Shown here one piece after another: positions 7,985-14,401 of a stretch of DNA of 15,582 nt. The position numbers and the translations under genes are program-made. The stretch covers positions 1 to 15,582 of the forward strand of contig CAMAFU010000019.1 in NCBI GenBank assembly GCA_945833725.1. The letters run 5' to 3'. Within the stretch, counting starts at the first letter, position 1, and the number at the start of each line of letters is the position of its first letter. The notes beneath the pieces were generated by a model, which worked only from the letters and a program-made list of their open reading frames with translations, did not search any database and was not told the DNA's origin. The DNA comes from an uncultured Treponema sp. (GTDB lineage: Bacteria > Spirochaetota > Spirochaetia > Treponematales > Treponemataceae).

Positions 7985-7986
7985 TA

Positions 7987-8658
7987 ATGCAGACATTCAA
8001 CATTCCTCTTTTGCCCCGGGTTTTGATTTTTGATATAGATTCAACTCTTTACACAAACCGGGAATATGCCCATGAGCAGATAGACTGCCAGATAAGGCAT
8101 TTTTCCCTTTTGCGGGGGATAACGGCAGCAGAAGCAAGAAATTTAATTTCAGATTTTAGAAAAAACTGGGCTTTAATGCACGAAGGAAAAAAAATAAGTC
8201 TTGGGAATCTGCTTGTTAATTTTGGAATTTCCATTGAAGAAAGCATTGAATGGCGGAAAAAACTTTTTAATCCAAAAGATTTTTTGAGCAAAGACGAAAA
8301 ACTTGCAGCTACTTTAAAAAAACTGTCGGAAAAATTTTATCTTGTTTGTGTTACTAATAATCCTGAAATTCAGGGAAGAAATACTCTTGAAGCACTGGGT
8401 GTTTCAAATTTAATTCCCCGTATTGTAGGTCTTGATACCACATTAAAATCCAAGCCGGCACAGGAAAATTTTGAACTGGCAATAGATTATGCATCAAAGG
8501 CATTACAAAAACAGGTAAGTTTTTCTGAATGTATAAGTATAGGCGACCGTTTTGATATAGATTTAGCCCTGCCATTAGAACTGGGGATGGGAGCAATTCT
8601 TGTAGACGGTGTAACAGATGTTTATAAAATCCCCCAAATTCTTAATATAGCAGGATAA
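7987..8658 (+). CDS. HAD-superfamily hydrolase, pyrimidine 5'-nucleotidase-like
   Basis: A 223-residue cytosolic phosphatase. Motif I is FDIDSTLY with D16 (nucleophile) and D18; motif II is VTNN; motif III has the lysine in LKSKPA; motif IV is GDRFDIDL. The helical cap between motifs I and II (about residues 25-95) matches subfamily I enzymes of the SDT1/PPM-type pyrimidine nucleotidase and phosphoglycolate phosphatase group. I chose the ATG at 7987, 2 nt after the kinase stop codon. The open frame extends upstream to 7927 but would then overlap the kinase by 58 nt and add no domain. As the third gene of the prs operon, it probably removes phosphate from a nucleotide or sugar phosphate; the exact substrate is unknown. 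Confidence 0.82.
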   Translation: MQTFNIPLLPRVLIFDIDSTLYTNREYAHEQIDCQIRHFSLLRGITAAEARNLISDFRKNWALMHEGKKISLGNLLVNFGISIEESIEWRKKLFNPKDFLSKDEKLAATLKKLSEKFYLVCVTNNPEIQGRNTLEALGVSNLIPRIVGLDTTLKSKPAQENFELAIDYASKALQKQVSFSECISIGDRFDIDLALPLELGMGAILVDGVTDVYKIPQILNIAG

Positions 8659-8659
8659 A

Positions 8660-8710
8660 CGCATTAGTTAAAACAGAGGCTGACCATAGCGACTGTTTGG
8701 TGCAAAAAGT
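8660..8710 (+). repeat. Intergenic repeat/hairpin R4
   Basis: Begins with CGCATTA, as the minus strand of R3 does. It forms a stem AAACAG (8671-8676) / CTGTTT (8693-8698) with a 16-nt loop. CTGACCATAGCGACTG (8680-8695) matches R3 in 14 of 16 positions. It lies just after the HAD gene and could mark the end of the prs operon. Confidence 0.55.
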
Positions 8711-8747
8711 CCTTGCGAAATTATTGCTTTTAAAATAATTATAAATG

Positions 8748-8756
8748 TGATATAAT
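8748..8756 (+). promoter_or_regulatory. Extended -10 promoter of MBL gene
   Basis: TGA followed directly by a perfect TATAAT (8751-8756); no good -35 lies at 16-18 nt. The ATG is 12 nt after the -10, giving a leader of about 5-6 nt without a Shine-Dalgarno. Confidence 0.5.
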
Positions 8757-8768
8757 ATTCTTTAGTAT

Positions 8769-9605
8769 ATGACAGTTACCGGTTTTAACAAAAAGATTCA
8801 ACTTTGTAATTCTGGAGAACTTCAGGTTTTTTTTGTCGGAACAGGAAGTGCTTTTAATAAGGTAGATTTTCAGAATAATATTCTCATAATAAAAGGCAGC
8901 GACCATTTTCTTATTGACTGTGGAACTCTGTTTTCTTTTGCCTTAAAAAAATATAATACCTCCCTTTCAGAAATAAAAACAATTCTTCCAACCCATTCTC
9001 ATGCAGATCATATTGGCGGTCTGGAAGAAGTTGCCTTTATGAATAAATATGTTTCCCGTACAAAACCAAATATGATTATTACAGACGAGTTTAAAAAAAT
9101 TCTCTGGAACAACAGTTTAAAAGGCGGCTGTGCTTTTGGTGAAGAAGAAGGTTGCGGAAAAGTTTTGGGCTTTGATGATTTTTTTAATCAACTTAAGCCT
9201 GTTTCCCTTAAGCATACTCCCCGCCCTATGTTTCAGATTTTTGTTGGAAGCATAAAGGTTACATTGTTCAGAACTGTTCACATTCCTTTTAATAAAAACT
9301 GGAAAAAAATGTTTTATTCTGTAGGTGTACTGGTAGACGACAAGGTTCTTATTACCGGCGACACCCGCTTTGATCCGGAAATAATCGATTATTTTGAAAA
9401 AAATTATTCGTTGGAGTGTATTTTTCACGACTGCCAGTTTTTTAAAGGCGGAATTCATGCTTCTTATCAGGAACTTCTTACTTTACCGGACAGTGTAAGG
9501 GCAAAAACTTATTTATGCCATTACGGCGAAAATAAAACAGGCTATTATCCTGAGCAGGATGGTTTTGCCGGTTTTGTTCAGTCGGGAGTTTACTACACTT
9601 TTTAG
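8769..9605 (+). CDS. Metallo-beta-lactamase-fold hydrolase
   Basis: A 278-residue soluble protein with no signal peptide. The metal-binding signature THSHADHIGG carries H76, H78, D80 and H81. Further ligands are probably H171 (VHIPF), D198 (GDTRFD) and H251 (LCHYGE). The HDCQ (220-223) and GGIHASYQEL (227-236) segments resemble the RNase Z / cyclic-phosphodiesterase branch of the fold more than lactamases or glyoxalases. A tRNase Z exosite arm is not visible, so RNase Z itself is not claimed. It is a single-gene unit with its own extended -10 promoter and no Shine-Dalgarno. Substrate unknown; a phosphodiester or phosphorylated small molecule is plausible. The stop codon lies inside TTTTTAGAGGTT, at the edge of repeat R5. 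Confidence 0.85.
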   Translation: MTVTGFNKKIQLCNSGELQVFFVGTGSAFNKVDFQNNILIIKGSDHFLIDCGTLFSFALKKYNTSLSEIKTILPTHSHADHIGGLEEVAFMNKYVSRTKPNMIITDEFKKILWNNSLKGGCAFGEEEGCGKVLGFDDFFNQLKPVSLKHTPRPMFQIFVGSIKVTLFRTVHIPFNKNWKKMFYSVGVLVDDKVLITGDTRFDPEIIDYFEKNYSLECIFHDCQFFKGGIHASYQELLTLPDSVRAKTYLCHYGENKTGYYPEQDGFAGFVQSGVYYTF

Positions 9606-9705
9606 AGGTTGCAGCAGCGCTGGGAAGGGCGGCTCTGCCGTTCTGAAAGAATGGAGCGAAGCGGAACCCTGGACATAGCGGCGGCACTTTGTGCCGGCTG
9701 CCCGT
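9606..9705. repeat. GC-rich intergenic repeat R5
   Basis: A GC-rich block with mini-hairpins that have three-base loops: CGGC-TCT-GCCG (9630-9640) and CGGCAC-TTT-GTGCCG (9682-9696). GGAAGGGCGG (9623-9632) repeats R1 exactly. The 25-nt segment 9649-9673 matches the minus strand of R6 (11586-11561) in 24 of 26 aligned columns. The hairpins may also stop MBL transcription, but no T-run follows them directly. Confidence 0.65.
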
Positions 9706-9723
9706 AAAATAAAAATTAAAATA

Positions 9724-9752
9724 TTGTATCAACAGCCGTTCATCAATATAAT
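9724..9752 (+). promoter_or_regulatory. Promoter of metNI
   Basis: TTGTAT (9724-9729), 17-nt spacer, perfect TATAAT (9747-9752). The predicted start is near 9759, giving a leader of about 28 nt with only a weak AGG as Shine-Dalgarno. No S-box (SAM-I) riboswitch fits in this short leader, and no clear MetJ-box array is visible. Confidence 0.55.
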
Positions 9753-9787
9753 TATCCGTGAAATTTTCTAAAATACAGGCAGAATAA

Positions 9788-10804
9788 ATGGAAATCCAGC
9801 TGAAAAATCTAAAAAAAACTTATTTAACGCCGGAAGGTAAAACTGTAACTCCTGTAAACGGCATTTCCCTTTCTATTCCCTCCAACGGCATTTTTGGCAT
9901 AATAGGAAAGTCCGGTGCAGGAAAATCTACTCTTGTACGCTTAATAAGTCTTCTTGAAAAGGCTGATGGCGGGGAAATTTATTACGATGGAAAAAGGGTG
10001 GACTGTCTTTCTGGTAGCGAACTTATAAATCAGCGTCGGAAACTGGGCATGATTTTCCAGAATTTTAATCTTTTTTCCAGCAGGAATGCAGAGCAGAATA
10101 TTGCCTATCCAATGGAAATTTGCGGAGTTTCCAGGCAGAAAATAAAGGAGCGCACAAAAGAACTTTTGGAACTGGTTGGTCTTTCGGACAGGGCAAAATC
10201 TCCTGTAAGTCAGCTTTCCGGCGGTCAAAAACAGCGTGTGGCTATAGCCCGTGCTCTGGCAAATAATCCTGATATTCTGTTCTGCGATGAAGCAACTTCG
10301 GCTCTTGACCCTCAGACTACATGTTCAATATTGAATCTTATCCGTGAAATCCAGAAAAAAATGAATCTTACTGTTGTTATGATTACTCATCAGATGGAAG
10401 TTGTGCGGGATGCTTGCAGTCATGTGGCCGTTGTTGATGAAGGCAAAATTATTGAAATTGGCAAAGTTGAAGAAGTCTTTTTAAAGCCAAAATCTCCTCT
10501 TACCATGGAATTTTTAAAACGGATTACTGTAATGGATGAAGAAAATTTTGTTCAGTGGAGCCGGGATAAAAACTCTGAAAACGAATATTATCTGTTTTTC
10601 CACGATGAAAAGGTTGATTCGCCTGTTTTGAGTCAGCTTGTAAAACAGTTTCAGATTGAATTCAGCGTAAAGGGCGGAGGAATTCAGTCGGTGCAGGGCA
10701 AAAAGGTTGGTGTTCTTGCTGTGGATTTTGCCGGATGCAGGGACAGAATGGACAGCATAATTTCGTTCCTTAACGAAAATGGAGTTAAAATAGAAAAAAA
10801 ATGA
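9788..10804 (+). CDS. metN: Methionine ABC transporter ATP-binding protein
   Basis: A 338-residue cytoplasmic ATPase of a MetNIQ-type importer (D- and L-methionine and relatives). Walker A GKSGAGKST (40-48), Q-loop Q91, signature LSGGQ (143-147), Walker B ILFCDEATSALD (D167, E168) and H-loop H201. The C-terminal part (about 260-338) has the size and pattern of the NIL ligand-sensing domain typical of MetN, which binds methionine and inhibits transport. It overlaps metI by 4 nt (ATGA), showing translational coupling. It follows repeat R5 and has its own promoter. No metQ lies on either side in this window, so the cognate lipoprotein must be encoded elsewhere or shared. The substrate is inferred from the family. 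Confidence 0.92.
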   Translation: MEIQLKNLKKTYLTPEGKTVTPVNGISLSIPSNGIFGIIGKSGAGKSTLVRLISLLEKADGGEIYYDGKRVDCLSGSELINQRRKLGMIFQNFNLFSSRNAEQNIAYPMEICGVSRQKIKERTKELLELVGLSDRAKSPVSQLSGGQKQRVAIARALANNPDILFCDEATSALDPQTTCSILNLIREIQKKMNLTVVMITHQMEVVRDACSHVAVVDEGKIIEIGKVEEVFLKPKSPLTMEFLKRITVMDEENFVQWSRDKNSENEYYLFFHDEKVDSPVLSQLVKQFQIEFSVKGGGIQSVQGKKVGVLAVDFAGCRDRMDSIISFLNENGVKIEKK

Positions 10805-11454
10805 ATCAGATTCTTAGTTTGGTATTAAGTTCTACAGGGGAAACCCTTCTTATGGTGCTGTTTTCCACTGTTTTTTCAGTTTTAATTGGTTTTCCTCTGG
10901 GAATAATTTTGTATATTACAGGTCCGCAGGGGATTATTCCAAAAAAAATCTTGAATCAAGTTTTAAGCAGGATAATTGATGTTCTTCGTTCCTTTCCTTT
11001 TGTTATTCTGATGATTGTTTTGCTGCCTTTTACCAGATTCGTTCTTGGAAAAGCTATTGGAACAGCGGCTACAATTATTCCCCTTTCCATTGCTGCAGCT
11101 CCCTTTGTTGCCCGTGTTATTGAAACTTCCCTTATAGAAATTGATCCCGGCGTAATAACAGCAGCAAAAGCTATGGGGTCTACAAACTGGCAGATAATCT
11201 ATAAAGTTCTTGTGCCGGAAGTGCTGCCGTCGGTGGTAAGCGGTATTACTCTTACTGTTATTAATTTAATTTCTTATTCGGCTATGGCAGGAACTTTAGG
11301 CGGCGGCGGACTTGGTGATTTGGCAATAAGGTACGGATATCAGCGTTTTAGAACGGACATAATGACGGCGGCCGTTATTGTAATAATCATAATGGTTGCA
11401 CTTATTCAGTTTCTTGGAACAAAACTGGCAAATCACATACTAAAAAAGCGGTAG
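10801..11454 (+). CDS. metI: Methionine ABC transporter permease
   Basis: A 217-residue inner-membrane permease with five or six hydrophobic helices, the usual size for MetI. The EAA coupling loop is seen in GVITAAKAMGSTNWQIIYKVLVPEVLP (about residues 119-145), which docks on the ATPase. GTLGGGGLGDLAIRYGYQRF near residues 162-181 is a strong MetI-family signature. The ATG overlaps the metN stop codon (ATGA). A GGAG sits 14 nt upstream, too far to be decisive. The gene ends at the repeat-rich gap before a convergent gene. Confidence 0.93.
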   Translation: MNQILSLVLSSTGETLLMVLFSTVFSVLIGFPLGIILYITGPQGIIPKKILNQVLSRIIDVLRSFPFVILMIVLLPFTRFVLGKAIGTAATIIPLSIAAAPFVARVIETSLIEIDPGVITAAKAMGSTNWQIIYKVLVPEVLPSVVSGITLTVINLISYSAMAGTLGGGGLGDLAIRYGYQRFRTDIMTAAVIVIIIMVALIQFLGTKLANHILKKR

Positions 11455-11501
11455 GTAAAAGTTACGGGGCAGGTGAGGAATCTTTTTTTTGCTTGGGTGG
11501 C

Positions 11502-11660
11502 TTTTGGACTGTTCGGCTTCTTCGGCAGGCTCAGGAACCGAACAGTCCAAAATCAGGCTATCCAGGGTTCCGCTACCGCTCCATTCGACGCAGCAAAGCT
11601 GCTTACGAACCGGCTTCGCCGGCCCTTCCTATCCTTGCCACGGTTGGACTGTTTAATTCC
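11502..11660. repeat. GC-rich composite repeat R6 with 15-bp inverted repeat
   Basis: A 15-bp perfect inverted repeat (11502-11516 and 11538-11552, core GGACTGTTCGG) encloses TTCTTCGGCAGGCTCAGGAA. GGACTGTT occurs again at 11647-11654 (TTGGACTGTT, 11645-11654). Mini-hairpins GCAGC-AAA-GCTGC (11590-11602) and CCGGC-TTC-GCCGG (11610-11622) follow. The minus strand of 11561-11586 is nearly identical to R5. No direct T-run follows the big stem, so terminator function for metI is uncertain. The rest of the gap (11661-11724) shows nothing I recognise. Confidence 0.65.
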
Positions 11661-11724
11661 GTTAAATCCTTGTTACAGCCAATGAAAATTTCAATCCCTA
11701 CACCTTTTTCCAATCCAGATAATG

Positions 11725-13248
11725 CTATATAAGCCCCTGCAAAAGACTTACAAAAAGATAGAGTTTTTTGTAGACTTCGATTCCCAGTGTTTTTATAGGA
11801 TGTTCGGCGTAACGGTCAAGTTCCTTCCAGTTCATGAGAATTTCGCCTTTTGGCTTGGAATAGTCTTCGATAAGAGATTTTAATGTTTTTGCAAAGCCAA
11901 TCATATTTCTGGCTGCTGCTACAAGATAGTCCTTTGCCATGGAATTGGCATCTCCAAGAATTGTTCTTATAATATTGTTTGCTTCTTTATCCCGTTCTGT
12001 TCGCGGAAGGAGTGTTTTTATTTTTATGCCGATTTCTCCTTCTTCAGCCATTTTTTCGTCGAATTCGGTTATGGAATCAGAAATTTCCAGCAGGGCATGA
12101 TACTGATTGCTCATTTCTGCGGCAAGGGGAGCCAGAGTCCATTTTCCGCGGATAAGTACTAAATCTGCATATTCCCGAATGTCCCTCTTTACATAATCAA
12201 TTAAAAAGGCCTTTAAATAGTTAAGCGGTTTTGCATATATGTAGCCGTCCAGATTCTTTTTTTCGAAAGTTGGATTTAAGGAATCGGTGTAATTTTTAAG
12301 GACTGAAACTGTGTTTGTATTGAATATTTGAACAAGAAGACTGTCTATTTTTGAATTTTTCTGGGCATCTTCCAGTTTGTTCAGTGCTGTAAGAGTTTGT
12401 TTTTGCAGGGATTCAATATATGACTCAAAAATATGCTCCTGCTTTGGAGAAAGGTTTGTAGCGTATGAAGGATCTTTTGTTGTAAGCTGGATTATCATGT
12501 CGAAAATGCGGGAATCCCGAAGTTGCCGGAGTTTCTGAACAATTTTATTCCATTGGTTTTGTTTTACCGGTTCTATTCCCCGCTGGGACTTAAAAAGTGA
12601 AATTACATCCGACCAGTCTTCGTTAAGGGGCATGGAACAGATAATGGAAACAAAGTCTTTTAAGTCGTCGGCAATGTAGGAAGCATCAATAGGCTCAAGA
12701 TGTGGCGTTCGGGAAAAATCGCTTTCCCGGAGAGTTGAATCAAATTTTTTGAGCATGAAGTAAAAATCGTATGTGCAGAAAGACTTAAACGAGATAAGTT
12801 TTGTGTAAAGTGAATCGACAGCGGAAACTTTATTTGAATCAAATTCACCGGTAAAATTTTCAAGGTCGGTTTTTATTTTCTTTTTAAGCTGTTCAAAAGG
12901 AAGATTTTTTGAAAGAGTTGCAATGGATTCTTCCGAAAAATTTTCGGAAAGCTGTTTTTGTTTTTCGTTAAGGGAATATTCTATTACCATGTTTTTATAG
13001 AAGGCAGGATTTGGCTGGTTTTGAAAAAATAATTGTGCCGGGGAAATGATTTTGTACATATCGTAAAAAAATTTACCGAACCCTGGAAGAATCTGGTCGG
13101 AAGCTGCCTTATAAAATTTATAGCCTGTATGCGAAAGATTTTTTGCAATTGATTTTAGAAGACGCTTTTTTTCGGCTTCCGGGTCGTTTCCAGAAAAAAG
13201 TGAACCAAAAAATTTTTGAAAAAATGATAAACCTGATGAATTTCCCAT
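11725..13248 (-). CDS. Conserved Treponema-type protein of unknown function (DUF5312-like)
   Basis: A 507-residue protein, mostly helical and charged, without a signal peptide or clear transmembrane segment. The N-terminus (MGNSSGLSFFQKFFGSLFSG) is amphipathic and phenylalanine-rich, so membrane association is possible. Several long helices, such as residues 70-130 and 290-330, could form coiled coils. I recall a spirochaete-restricted family of this kind (DUF5312), but the assignment is tentative and no function is known. The ATG is set by the promoter: the -10 ends 6 nt upstream, so the mRNA is probably leaderless and there is no Shine-Dalgarno. The LuxR-type gene lies 71 nt upstream on the same strand but has a separate promoter. 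It converges on metI. Confidence 0.82.
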   Translation of the reverse strand: MGNSSGLSFFQKFFGSLFSGNDPEAEKKRLLKSIAKNLSHTGYKFYKAASDQILPGFGKFFYDMYKIISPAQLFFQNQPNPAFYKNMVIEYSLNEKQKQLSENFSEESIATLSKNLPFEQLKKKIKTDLENFTGEFDSNKVSAVDSLYTKLISFKSFCTYDFYFMLKKFDSTLRESDFSRTPHLEPIDASYIADDLKDFVSIICSMPLNEDWSDVISLFKSQRGIEPVKQNQWNKIVQKLRQLRDSRIFDMIIQLTTKDPSYATNLSPKQEHIFESYIESLQKQTLTALNKLEDAQKNSKIDSLLVQIFNTNTVSVLKNYTDSLNPTFEKKNLDGYIYAKPLNYLKAFLIDYVKRDIREYADLVLIRGKWTLAPLAAEMSNQYHALLEISDSITEFDEKMAEEGEIGIKIKTLLPRTERDKEANNIIRTILGDANSMAKDYLVAAARNMIGFAKTLKSLIEDYSKPKGEILMNWKELDRYAEHPIKTLGIEVYKKLYLFVSLLQGLI

Positions 13249-13254
13249 GCTTTA

Positions 13255-13283
13255 AATATGAAGAAAACAGTTTTATCTGTCAA
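13255..13283 (-). promoter_or_regulatory. Promoter of the 507-residue protein gene (leaderless)
   Basis: Perfect TTGACA (13283-13278), 17-nt spacer, CATATT (13260-13255), then six bases to the ATG at 13248. The expected start of transcription is the A of the ATG. Confidence 0.65.
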
Positions 13284-13319
13284 GCAAATATGCCTGACTT
13301 AAAGAAACAATCGTGAAAA

Positions 13320-14135
13320 TCAGATTATGTTGTATTGCATTAAGAGAAGACGAAACATTTCCCTGTTTTTTACGCCGAAGAGTTTGAATAAATCCTGCAT
13401 GTCTTTTTTTACGGTGGATTCGCTGGTGGTTAATTTTTCTGCAATCTGCTTATAACTGTACGAAGTGTTGATTGTATAGTTTATGCATGCAATCTGTCTT
13501 GAAGAAAGCCCCAGACTTTCCAGATTTAAAGTTTGACCTTTTTCCGGCAGAGTAATTTTACTGTTTATGGTCTGTATGTAGTAATCGCCGAGAAGGAAAC
13601 TAAGTTTGTCGGAAAGAAGGTAGTAAAGGGAAACATAGCAGGCAATAAAAAATGCAGCCATTGCCAGATGGTAAATCCAGGTGGTAAAACCAATAATCCA
13701 TCCGTCTTTTAAGCCGTATTCAAAAAAAAGTGTTCCTATAAGGAGAAAAAGAATTAGAAGGCTTATAACTGTTTTTTTTATGAAGTGTTTTTGTGCCAGT
13801 CCTGCGGCAAAGGCAAAAGCAAGGCTGTTTATGTAGAGAAGGATTCCAATTACTTCAAAACCGGTGGAAATAAGGTTAAGCGTTTGCATAAAAAAGGCAA
13901 TGAAAATAAACCACAGATTTTTTGGAAAAAACAGGTAAAGAAGCGTGAGTATGCCTGCCGTTATGTTTGTGGCTGGGACAAGAAAATTTGTATACGGATA
14001 GAGAAGGGAATAAGTAAAGGGAGGATGATCTACGCCTTCTATAAAGTTATTCATTACTCCAATACATATAAAGATTAGTCCGCAGAAATCCAAAAATTTG
14101 AACATCTTAATCTGCTTTTCTGTTAAATCGAACAT
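13320..14135 (-). CDS. Membrane-anchored LuxR-type transcriptional regulator
   Basis: A 271-residue protein. Residues 1-175 hold about six hydrophobic helices (near 12-30, 48-70, 74-93, 95-114, 122-141 and 146-174). Residues 205-265 form a LuxR/NarL-type helix-turn-helix: LESLGLSSRQIACI, then YKQIAEKLTTSESTVKKDMQDLFKLFG, with the recognition helix at about 236-250. The usual LuxR LTxRE entry reads LSSRQ. No receiver, autoinducer or kinase domain is present, so it is probably a one-component sensor that binds DNA from the membrane; signal unknown. The frame is open to a TTG at 14153, but the promoter -10 (14147-14142) lies inside that extension, so the ATG at 14135 is preferred. No Shine-Dalgarno is present; it appears leaderless. 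Confidence 0.85.
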   Translation of the reverse strand: MFDLTEKQIKMFKFLDFCGLIFICIGVMNNFIEGVDHPPFTYSLLYPYTNFLVPATNITAGILTLLYLFFPKNLWFIFIAFFMQTLNLISTGFEVIGILLYINSLAFAFAAGLAQKHFIKKTVISLLILFLLIGTLFFEYGLKDGWIIGFTTWIYHLAMAAFFIACYVSLYYLLSDKLSFLLGDYYIQTINSKITLPEKGQTLNLESLGLSSRQIACINYTINTSYSYKQIAEKLTTSESTVKKDMQDLFKLFGVKNREMFRLLLMQYNII

Positions 14136-14141
14136 AATTAA

Positions 14142-14170
14142 ATTGTAAAACAAAAGTTTTTAAAAAACAA
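14142..14170 (-). promoter_or_regulatory. Promoter of the LuxR-type gene (leaderless)
   Basis: TTGTTT (14170-14165), 17-nt spacer, TACAAT (14147-14142), then six bases to the ATG at 14135. A 7-bp inverted repeat, AAAAGTT (14152-14158) / AACTTTT (14169-14175), overlaps the -35 and spacer and could be an operator. Confidence 0.6.
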
Positions 14171-14188
14171 CTTTTATTCCTAGAAAAA

Positions 14189-14222
14189 TATCTTTGGATA
14201 AATTTTCAGTATCTTTGGATAA
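14189..14222. repeat. 13-bp tandem direct repeat, candidate regulator binding site
   Basis: TATCTTTGGATAA occurs at 14189-14201 and again at 14210-14222, exactly 21 bp apart, or two helical turns. Relative to the predicted LuxR-type gene start the copies lie at about -54 to -66 and -75 to -87, just upstream of the -35. This placement fits an activator or autoregulatory site; binding is inference. Confidence 0.5.
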
Positions 14223-14401
14223 TTCGTACTTTTTAGGCTTTTAAAAAATTGAATTTTATTTTTTTCAATGCGAAAATAAATCATCAAAAGTTGAGTGTTA
14301 TTCTTTTTGCATAAGAAGCAAGTGGAAAAATCGGAGAAGTTTTTCATTTTTAAAACTGAGTATATTGATTTGTTTGTGAGTTTCTTTTCAGTTGCTCGTA
14401 G
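14223..14401. other. AT-rich non-coding gap
   Basis: Part of the 394-nt divergent gap between the LuxR-type gene and the UPF0164-like gene. It holds no supportable gene. A short frame at 14295-14513 runs through the terminator and a promoter and is not credible. Weak promoter-like matches on the plus strand (TTGAAT at 14249 with GAAAAT at 14272; TATATT at 14361) might drive a small RNA ending at the terminator that follows. Confidence 0.4.

Noticed and set aside
7927..7986. Upstream start for the HAD gene
   Set aside because: It would overlap the kinase gene by 58 nt; the ATG at 7987 starts just before the conserved FDIDSTLY strand.
8769..9605. Calling the MBL protein RNase Z (tRNA 3'-processing)
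   Set aside because: Metal ligands fit the broad fold, but the exosite and typical RNase Z order are not evident, and the HDCQ/GGIHASYQEL segments are not diagnostic.
9753..9787. SAM riboswitch or MetJ operator before metN
   Set aside because: The predicted leader is only about 28 nt and no matching conserved motifs are seen.
11636..11721. Open minus-strand stretch (about 28 codons) after the stop codon of the unknown gene
   Set aside because: It might be a repeat or gene remnant, but there is no start or domain I can name.
11473..11732. Two short open frames in the metI downstream gap
   Set aside because: They are translations of the GC-rich repeat R6, with no start signal.
14136..14153. 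TTG start for the LuxR-type gene
   Set aside because: The extension contains the TACAAT -10 box and adds no domain.
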